A DNA stretch of 6,178 nucleotides, from positions 1 to 6,178 of the forward strand of contig JAHCAX010000019.1 in NCBI GenBank assembly GCA_019634675.1. Direction: 5' to 3'. The stretch is from Acherontichlamydia pituitae (GTDB lineage Bacteria; Chlamydiota; Chlamydiia; Chlamydiales; Rhabdochlamydiaceae). The translations under genes and the position numbers were made by a program. Below the pieces are notes generated by a model that ran no database searches, had not been told where the DNA came from, and saw only the letters and a list, made by a program, of their open reading frames with translations. Positions 1 to 4,510 of the stretch are shown here, one piece after another; the first letter of the stretch is position 1, and each line of letters opens with the position of its first letter.

Positions 1-51
1 CCCATCAAAAATCAAATTATTCTAATTCAAAGAACGTCTCTTAATGATTGT

Positions 52-1476
52 TTAACCATTCCCATTTTCTAAATTGCGCAGCCTCCAGTAGCAGACCAAA
101 TTAATGGTCAGCCAGACAAGTCCGAACACCGCTGCGCAAGCGATAGCGATCGGATTCATTGAAAAACAGACGGCAGCTGAAGCCGCTCCAAAGCCAACAA
201 CAGAAGAGATAAGCAAGCATAATTTGTCATATCTTCCAGGCTGGCTCTGCTGGAAATCTTTGACCAAGTAATACAGGTCGAGTCCAAATAGCCCTGCTGT
301 GACGATCACACTTATTATCGCTGCAGCAAGCAGCGGAGCCGCCCCGGTGCAAGTGAGCCCGATGACCATCGCTGAAATGCCAAGGATGCTAATTGTAATG
401 CCTAAAGCGTTGAAAAGCATGTTCTTGCGGCACTGCGATAAGACAGCCTCCACGACCTCTGCAGCAGCGCTCGGTTCCGCATTTTTGATCTTGCCTACAC
501 AATCCCCGCTTGTCACTCGTGTCAGTTCTTCCTCTTTTTTCTTGGACAGCTTTCCGATCTTGCTTGCGATCTTCGCCTCTATTTTCTCATTTGAAAAATC
601 CTGATAGCGCGGATTTGCTTCCACATCAGCCCGTATTGCAGCCTTCTCTTCATCGCTCACGCGCAATTTGCCTTGTAAAAACGCGAGCGCAGCGCCATTT
701 TTCTCTTCCGGTGATAATGCAGGATTGTTCAGGACCTCGCCCAGTTCCTGATCAAATCCTCTTTGCAGATGGATTTTGATCGAATTGATCACTAAATAGA
801 TCAGGCCGATCGTGCTGAACAAAGCTCCGGAAACGTTCGAAAAAACGCTTGCAACAGCAGTAATTACCGTCGATGTCGTAGCAAGGGCTGTCAACGTTAA
901 AGCTCTTGCCGGCAAGGACAAAGCCGAAGCCGTCGACGTCACTGTCCCGCGCAATGCTTTTAACCCCCCTAAGGCGCGCCCCCACACATCGCCGATCTTC
1001 TTGGACAACCGCTCTTCTTGATACCCGTCATATGCCGTGCATGCACCGCTTACAATGGAAAATATAGAAGTCACGCTCAATCCAACGAGGCCGACCGGAT
1101 CTTCTGTTCCTTGGAATAAATTGATCTGGTCATAGACTCCATGCGTTTTGCCGGCCAGGTCGGCAATTAGGTCTCCAGCTCCTAATACAAGCGGCCCTAA
1201 AAACACTTTTTCAGCAGATGCGCTTTGTAGAGGAGTCTCTCTTACGGCAGGTTGCGAGGATGAAATGCCCTGCAGCTGCTTTGCAGGAATATTCCTCGGA
1301 TCGAAAAAAAGAGGGTTCTGCAAACGGAACGTCGGCTCACCGGCATTGGGTAAGAAAAAATTGATATTTAAGGAGTTTTTTGAGGGTGCGATCGAACTTG
1401 AGGCGCTGGATCCTCCTTGCACGGCAGGTCCATTCCAGGGTGAAAAATAAACATGACTTGTCAAAGATGATGCCAT
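52..1476 (-). CDS. Multi-pass membrane protein, Inc-like, 474 aa; shorter paralog of the 1844-4207 product
   Basis: I do not recognise a named family. Residues 1-90 are Ser/Pro/Ala/Asn-rich, with no classical signal peptide. Hydrophobic segments lie at about 126-148, 195-233 (long, perhaps a hairpin), 352-378, 379-405, 419-441 and 442-464. The last four form two closely spaced pairs, as in the bilobed segments of chlamydial inclusion-membrane proteins. A charged, probably helical stretch (about 234-350, Lys/Glu-rich near 305-320) separates the early and late membrane segments. Two motifs are shared with the neighbouring product: IGD..G.....LKALRG at 161-177, and PGRYDK at 413-418 between the two late pairs. 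The start is fixed by an in-frame TGA 9 nt upstream; GAGGG (1480-1484) is a possible ribosome site but only 3 nt away. The gene ends with TAA. Its own promoter candidate and a 367-nt gap suggest transcription separate from 1844-4207. A host-membrane role after type III secretion is inference; a bacterial envelope protein is the alternative. Confidence 0.9.
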   Translation of the reverse strand: MASSLTSHVYFSPWNGPAVQGGSSASSSIAPSKNSLNINFFLPNAGEPTFRLQNPLFFDPRNIPAKQLQGISSSQPAVRETPLQSASAEKVFLGPLVLGAGDLIADLAGKTHGVYDQINLFQGTEDPVGLVGLSVTSIFSIVSGACTAYDGYQEERLSKKIGDVWGRALGGLKALRGTVTSTASALSLPARALTLTALATTSTVITAVASVFSNVSGALFSTIGLIYLVINSIKIHLQRGFDQELGEVLNNPALSPEEKNGAALAFLQGKLRVSDEEKAAIRADVEANPRYQDFSNEKIEAKIASKIGKLSKKKEEELTRVTSGDCVGKIKNAEPSAAAEVVEAVLSQCRKNMLFNALGITISILGISAMVIGLTCTGAAPLLAAAIISVIVTAGLFGLDLYYLVKDFQQSQPGRYDKLCLLISSVVGFGAASAAVCFSMNPIAIACAAVFGLVWLTINLVCYWRLRNLENGNG

Positions 1477-1561
1477 TGTCCCTCAGGCTCAGAGGCTCAA
1501 GGAAAAATTGCCTATCAACAACAACTTTTCTCTTGAAGAAGTGCACCTACGGCCCGGCAAT

Positions 1562-1570
1562 ATTATACCA
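1562..1570 (-). promoter_or_regulatory. Extended -10 promoter candidate for the 52-1476 gene
   Basis: Read on the minus strand this is TGGTATAAT: a perfect -10 hexamer preceded by TG one base upstream, the extended -10 configuration recognised by the main sigma factor. The stretch 17 nt further upstream is a run of T and matches the -35 consensus poorly, as extended -10 promoters allow. Transcription would begin near 1554, leaving a leader of about 78 nt before the ATG. Two tandem TGAGCCT copies (1485-1499) sit just upstream of the weak ribosome site. Confidence 0.5.
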
Positions 1571-1601
1571 AGAAAAGCAAAACGAAAAAATGGAATGAAA
1601 A

Positions 1602-1658
1602 TTTGAGGCAGTTGAAAACTTGCTTTGCCCGAAAAAATCGATGATTTTGAGGCCAGTT
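1602..1658. repeat. Short imperfect direct repeat TTTGAGGC(C)AGTT
   Basis: TTTGAGGCAGTT at 1602-1613 and TTTGAGGCCAGTT at 1646-1658 differ by a single inserted C. The octamer TTTGAGGC occurs a third time in the other gene-poor segment, at 6093-6100. In the wider match, TGAAAATTTGAGGC at 1596-1609 resembles TGAAAATTTTGAGGC at 6086-6100. This hints at an element shared by the two non-coding regions, but the match is short and A/T-rich enough to be chance. Confidence 0.35.
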
Positions 1659-1662
1659 ACAA

Positions 1663-1717
1663 GTGGCAGCAAAACTGCCACGCTCCATTTGACGAAGTCG
1701 GCCCCAAGCGGGCCGGC
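1663..1717. repeat. Two consecutive GC-rich hairpins
   Basis: The first stem is GTGGCAG (1663-1669) with CTGCCAC (1675-1681), a perfect 7-bp stem with a 5-nt loop. The second is GTCGGCCC (1697-1704) with GGGCCGGC (1710-1717), an 8-bp stem with one G-T pair and a 5-nt loop. Neither is followed by a T run on either strand, so they are not ordinary intrinsic terminators. Paired compact stems in an intergenic gap are typical of dispersed palindromic repeats, but one window cannot show copy number. Confidence 0.45.
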
Positions 1718-1746
1718 TAAGGAAAATGAATGTAAATGGCGTCAAA

Positions 1747-1786
1747 AGGGCAATTTTTTCGGGTAAATGAATTTTACAATTGCCTT
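1747..1786 (-). terminator. Weak terminator-like hairpin downstream of the 1844-4207 gene
   Basis: The outer arms AGGGCAATT (1747-1755) and AATTGCCTT (1778-1786) pair over 9 positions with one G-T pair. Inside, GTAAA (1763-1767) can pair with TTTAC (1773-1777). Read on the minus strand the stem runs into CTTTTGAC, a short four-T tail. It sits about 60-100 nt beyond the stop codon. It could terminate transcription before the promoter at 1562-1570, but the stem is A/T-rich and the tail short. Confidence 0.3.
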
Positions 1787-1800
1787 AATGAGTTAGATAA

Positions 1801-1834
1801 GATTTTTTCCCGCCGATTAAAGCGGGAAAAAATC
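1801..1834 (-). terminator. Strong 13-bp perfect hairpin just after the 1844-4207 stop; non-canonical terminator or 3'-end structure
   Basis: GATTTTTTCCCGC (1801-1813) and GCGGGAAAAAATC (1822-1834) are exact reverse complements around an 8-nt loop. The hairpin begins 9 nt downstream of the stop codon of the minus-strand gene. On either strand the T run lies in the 5' arm and the A run in the 3' arm, so no U tract follows the GC stem. It therefore does not fit the standard intrinsic terminator. It may protect the mRNA 3' end or act with a separate termination mechanism. Confidence 0.45.
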
Positions 1835-1843
1835 AAAGATAAA

Positions 1844-4207
1844 CTACGCAGCATTATGGGATATATGATCGTAGATCCCTTGGACCCTTTGCAACTGCTC
1901 GCTGGAAAGTGCAGGATCTTCAGTCATGTCCGCTGTACGTACAGCATGGAGGACAGTTCTTAAATCCTTAGCGCTTTCTTGACGTTTGCACAAGTAGTAG
2001 ATGTTTGCTTTAAACGCATTGTACAGCTCAGCGTCATCTTTCATGCTAGCCAGCTGGCCTTCCAGAGCAACTCTTCCTTGCGTTTTGAGAAGCTCCATGA
2101 ATGCGTGCATCTTAACCGCTCTTTCCTTGTTCAACACATCTTGCGCATGATGCCATTTTTCCCAGTAAGCCTTAGCCGTCTTTTTGGCGGCTCGCTCTAA
2201 AATATTGCACTCGGCTTCTGGAATGATGTATTGGTCGCCCGTTACCGTAGGACCAACTGGGATCGCGCAATCCACATACCTGCCGCCAAAATCAGCTGTT
2301 GCATCTAACTGAAGATACTCATGTTTTTTAAACGGCATCTGAGCGCTTTGTTCAAAATACTTAGCGCGCACCGCTTGGCGCTCCGCTTTAGAAAGTTTCT
2401 TGAACAGCTTAGTGACACGCTCGTCCAATTCCACATCCTCGGCATCCCCTTGCGGCAATACGTTTTCGACACGCTCGAAATCTGGATGGTTTGCTTTCCA
2501 CTTCCACTCGCGCTCATCGGTCTTCACGTAGCCATAGGCGCAGACGCCTAAGCCAGTTACGCCCATGACCAGGGTCAGGATCAGCGGAAGGAGCGCAAGG
2601 CCGTAGCCCCATGTCAATCCTATCGCGACAACCATGGAAATGAACAAGACTGTTGCAATCACAGCGATAAACACCTTGTCATATTCGCCAGGTTTTGCCG
2701 AAGAATCCAATCCTGTCTTCCAGAAATAGATATCGATCCCTGCCATAGCAACAACAAGCGCAACGGTCAAGATCAACATTGCAAGCGCCCAGCCTGGAGG
2801 CAATGCAAACAGTCCGATCGTTGCCACAGAGACGACCACGCCCAAGATCCCGATCAGCACAAACGTACTGAAAATGACCAAGTTTTTGATCAGCGCACTG
2901 CGCACCGTTTTTTCCAATTCAGCTGCTTCTGCTTGAGCTGTCTCTTGAACTGCCGGATTATCGGAAGTCAAGCGTTCAGCAAGCCCTTTTCTGTAGGCAT
3001 CTTTCACTTTATCAAGGGCCTCGCCGCCGACTGCGCGCTCAAAACGGGCCTCTTTGCGCGTCTGGCGGTGCTGCTCTTCCAATTTCAATCCGCAGATCTC
3101 CAAAGAAGTAAGGTTCAAGAACGCAACTTCTTGAGGCTGCAAGCCCATTTTCTCGCAATATGCGTTCAGATAAGCAGCTTTTGCTTCCTCATCTTGATCG
3201 ATTGCGTCAAAGAGAGCTTCCACGACCTTCTTCATCTCAGAACGGCTGAGCTCTTTGCCTTGGAGGTTGCCCTCTTCTTTGAGCTTCTTTTGCCATGCGA
3301 TGAACTGATCGGCAAACTCATTCAAGCACTTTTTCTTTAACCCCTGCTTGAAGCTCTCCTGCCTTGTTTGGTCAGCCCCTTGCAGCTTCTGCAGTTTCAC
3401 GTGCGTGTCCGCATGGGCCTGAGCGATTAAAAATGGGACAGCGCTCTCAGTTTTGTTCAACCCGTGCAAGAACTTGCCCGATCGGTACAGGTGGTAGCCT
3501 CCCCATACTCCCATGAACAGATAGAAAAGGCCAAAGAAGAAATTCCCGACGACGCCAAGCGCAAATGTTACCTTGCCAAGCACTGTCGTTGCGTTCATTG
3601 CCGTATTGACATTGCCGATCTCGCTTGCGATCATTGTGCCGCGATAGCCCAGATAAAATCCGCCTCCGATCCCTTGCGTGATACCGCGAAGCGTATCTAA
3701 ACTGCCATCAACCTTGCCTCCAAAATCTCCCACTCGAGAAGCTTTTTGGAAACGGTCCCAAGCTTTGAATGCCGCATAAAATCCCATGAACACGTTCTCG
3801 CCGGTCGTCACCCCGATCGCTTGGTAGACAGGATCTGTCCCTAAGTCGGCCAAAGTCCTTCCGAAATAGGAGATATCGGCCACGACATCTTCTGTCGATC
3901 CAGCTCCTCCAGAGATCGGATAAGCGGTTGCACTGCTCTTTGCAGCTTGAGATGCAAGCATTCCTAAAAAGGCTTGCGCCTCCGGAGTGGAAATCGGCGT
4001 AAACGGCGCGATCGGTTCCACGACGTGAGCATCTGCTATTAAAGGAGTTTGTTCATTTGATTGAAGGTAATGATTGACCGCATCATTCGATAAACAAATA
4101 GGTAGCCGCTTTGTTCCTGGCAAATATGAATCGACGTTAAGATGTCCCGAGCCAGTTGGTGTAACTGAACCATTCGGTATTTGATCATATTGTGTATTTG
4201 TTGCCAT
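1844..4207 (-). CDS. Large multi-pass membrane protein, Inc-like, 787 aa, with extra soluble C-terminal domain
   Basis: No named family recognised. Residues 1-100 are polar and Ser/Thr/Pro-rich without a signal peptide. A Gly-rich region with VGDFGGKVDGSLDTLRG (159-175) is followed by a hydrophobic stretch at about 205-238 ending in GLFYLFMGVWGGYHL. A charged helical segment spans about 250-440. Four membrane segments follow at about 442-468, 472-495, 511-533 and 536-559, arranged as two hairpins: PPG lies within the first, and PGEYDK (506-511) joins the two. Residues 560-787 are soluble, Lys/Glu/Ala-rich and probably helical, and have no counterpart in the shorter paralog at 52-1476. The start is supported by AAAGGGGG five nt upstream (4213-4220). 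The gene is divergent from 4511-5962. An inclusion or host-membrane protein with a large exposed tail is inferred from the bilobed hydrophobic pattern; secretion is not shown. Confidence 0.92.
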   Translation of the reverse strand: MATNTQYDQIPNGSVTPTGSGHLNVDSYLPGTKRLPICLSNDAVNHYLQSNEQTPLIADAHVVEPIAPFTPISTPEAQAFLGMLASQAAKSSATAYPISGGAGSTEDVVADISYFGRTLADLGTDPVYQAIGVTTGENVFMGFYAAFKAWDRFQKASRVGDFGGKVDGSLDTLRGITQGIGGGFYLGYRGTMIASEIGNVNTAMNATTVLGKVTFALGVVGNFFFGLFYLFMGVWGGYHLYRSGKFLHGLNKTESAVPFLIAQAHADTHVKLQKLQGADQTRQESFKQGLKKKCLNEFADQFIAWQKKLKEEGNLQGKELSRSEMKKVVEALFDAIDQDEEAKAAYLNAYCEKMGLQPQEVAFLNLTSLEICGLKLEEQHRQTRKEARFERAVGGEALDKVKDAYRKGLAERLTSDNPAVQETAQAEAAELEKTVRSALIKNLVIFSTFVLIGILGVVVSVATIGLFALPPGWALAMLILTVALVVAMAGIDIYFWKTGLDSSAKPGEYDKVFIAVIATVLFISMVVAIGLTWGYGLALLPLILTLVMGVTGLGVCAYGYVKTDEREWKWKANHPDFERVENVLPQGDAEDVELDERVTKLFKKLSKAERQAVRAKYFEQSAQMPFKKHEYLQLDATADFGGRYVDCAIPVGPTVTGDQYIIPEAECNILERAAKKTAKAYWEKWHHAQDVLNKERAVKMHAFMELLKTQGRVALEGQLASMKDDAELYNAFKANIYYLCKRQESAKDLRTVLHAVRTADMTEDPALSSEQLQRVQGIYDHISHNAA

Positions 4208-4212
4208 AGCAG

Positions 4213-4220
4213 CCCCCTTT
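4213..4220 (-). promoter_or_regulatory. Ribosome binding site for the 1844-4207 gene
   Basis: AAAGGGGG on the minus strand lies 5 nt before the ATG at 4207. It is the only purine-rich ribosome-site match near the beginning of this frame, which stays open for some distance upstream. It therefore decides the start codon. Confidence 0.65.
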
Positions 4221-4294
4221 GGGCAAAAGTTAAATAATTTATTTAAAAGGTCATGGTTATCTTTGTTTATTGGTTAATGGGTTTTGACATATAT

Positions 4295-4323
4295 ATTTTA
4301 CTACACAACATTTAAATGTTTAA
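4295..4323 (-). promoter_or_regulatory. Candidate promoter for the 1844-4207 gene, with a 14-bp palindrome in its spacer
   Basis: On the minus strand TTAAAC (4318-4323, 3 of 6 consensus matches) and TAAAAT (4295-4300, 5 of 6) are 17 nt apart. This would give a leader of about 80 nt. The spacer and the edge of the -35 overlap AACATTTAAATGTT (4307-4320), a perfect 14-bp palindrome that could be an operator. In such A+T-rich DNA, partial matches arise easily by chance. Confidence 0.35.
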
Positions 4324-4445
4324 CTAAAATATCAAAATAATTCGAAACAATATGCAATTAAATCACAACAAACTCAGAATCAATTACATAACAAAAAAAC
4401 ACAATAAAATATTTAGTATTACATAAAACACTAACATTCAAAAAG

Positions 4446-4474
4446 TTGCAATTATCATTTTAATCAAGTATAAT
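4446..4474 (+). promoter_or_regulatory. Sigma70-type promoter for the 4511-5962 gene
   Basis: TTGCAA (4446-4451, 4 of 6 consensus matches) and a perfect TATAAT (4469-4474) are separated by the optimal 17 nt. Initiation would fall near 4481, giving a leader of roughly 30 nt. There is no recognisable Shine-Dalgarno sequence between there and the ATG, so translation probably relies on an unstructured A/T-rich leader. Confidence 0.6.
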
Positions 4475-4510
4475 TAATAGCAATAAATTAGATAACTAAC
4501 ACAATCTAAT

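Larger units (their letters stand above)
1477..1843. other. Intergenic region with hairpins, short repeats and a promoter
   Basis: This 367-nt gap between the two minus-strand genes has no convincing coding sequence. From the 1844-4207 stop towards the 52-1476 start it holds a 13-bp perfect hairpin (1801-1834), a second A/T-rich hairpin (1747-1786), two GC-rich hairpins (1697-1717 and 1663-1681), a short imperfect direct repeat (1602-1658), an extended -10 promoter (1562-1570) and a leader of about 78 nt. A 60-codon minus-strand frame (1563-1745) spans the GC hairpins and ends inside the promoter. It has no ribosome site, so I treat it as chance or as part of a repeated element. Confidence 0.6.
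4208..4510. other. A+T-rich divergent intergenic promoter region
   Basis: This 303-nt gap separates the divergent genes 1844-4207 and 4511-5962, and is much richer in A+T than either. It contains the ribosome site of the minus-strand gene, one good plus-strand promoter, one weaker minus-strand promoter candidate, a 14-bp perfect palindrome and a 9-bp direct repeat (ATTACATAA at 4383-4391 and 4418-4426). I see no small gene or structured RNA in it. Confidence 0.75.

Noticed and set aside
299..779. Overlapping plus-strand open frames (101 and 89 codons) inside the 474-residue gene
   Set aside because: They overlap one another and the minus-strand gene, lack start signals, and have no membrane or domain pattern of their own.
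1563..1745. Sixty-codon minus-strand frame as a small gene in the gap
   Set aside because: No ribosome site precedes its ATG, it reads straight through two GC-rich hairpins, and its end overlaps the extended -10 promoter. It is more likely a passenger of a repeat.
1801..1834. The 13-bp hairpin as a bidirectional rho-independent terminator
   Set aside because: A U tract must follow the GC stem; here an A run follows on both strands. I list it only as a non-canonical 3'-end structure.
1736..1963. Seventy-five-codon plus-strand frame
   Set aside because: It crosses the hairpins and then runs antisense into the 3' end of the 787-residue gene, without a ribosome site.
2933..3340. Plus-strand open frame of 135 codons inside the 787-residue gene
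   Set aside because: It is antisense to a well-supported helical region of the minus-strand protein, has no ribosome site or promoter, and its Leu/Phe/Cys-rich composition is what antisense of Lys/Glu/Gln-rich coding sequence gives.
4376..4445. CRISPR array or tRNA in the A+T-rich gap
   Set aside because: Repeats are only 9 bp and two in number, with no regular spacing, and no cloverleaf can be built from this nearly GC-free sequence.
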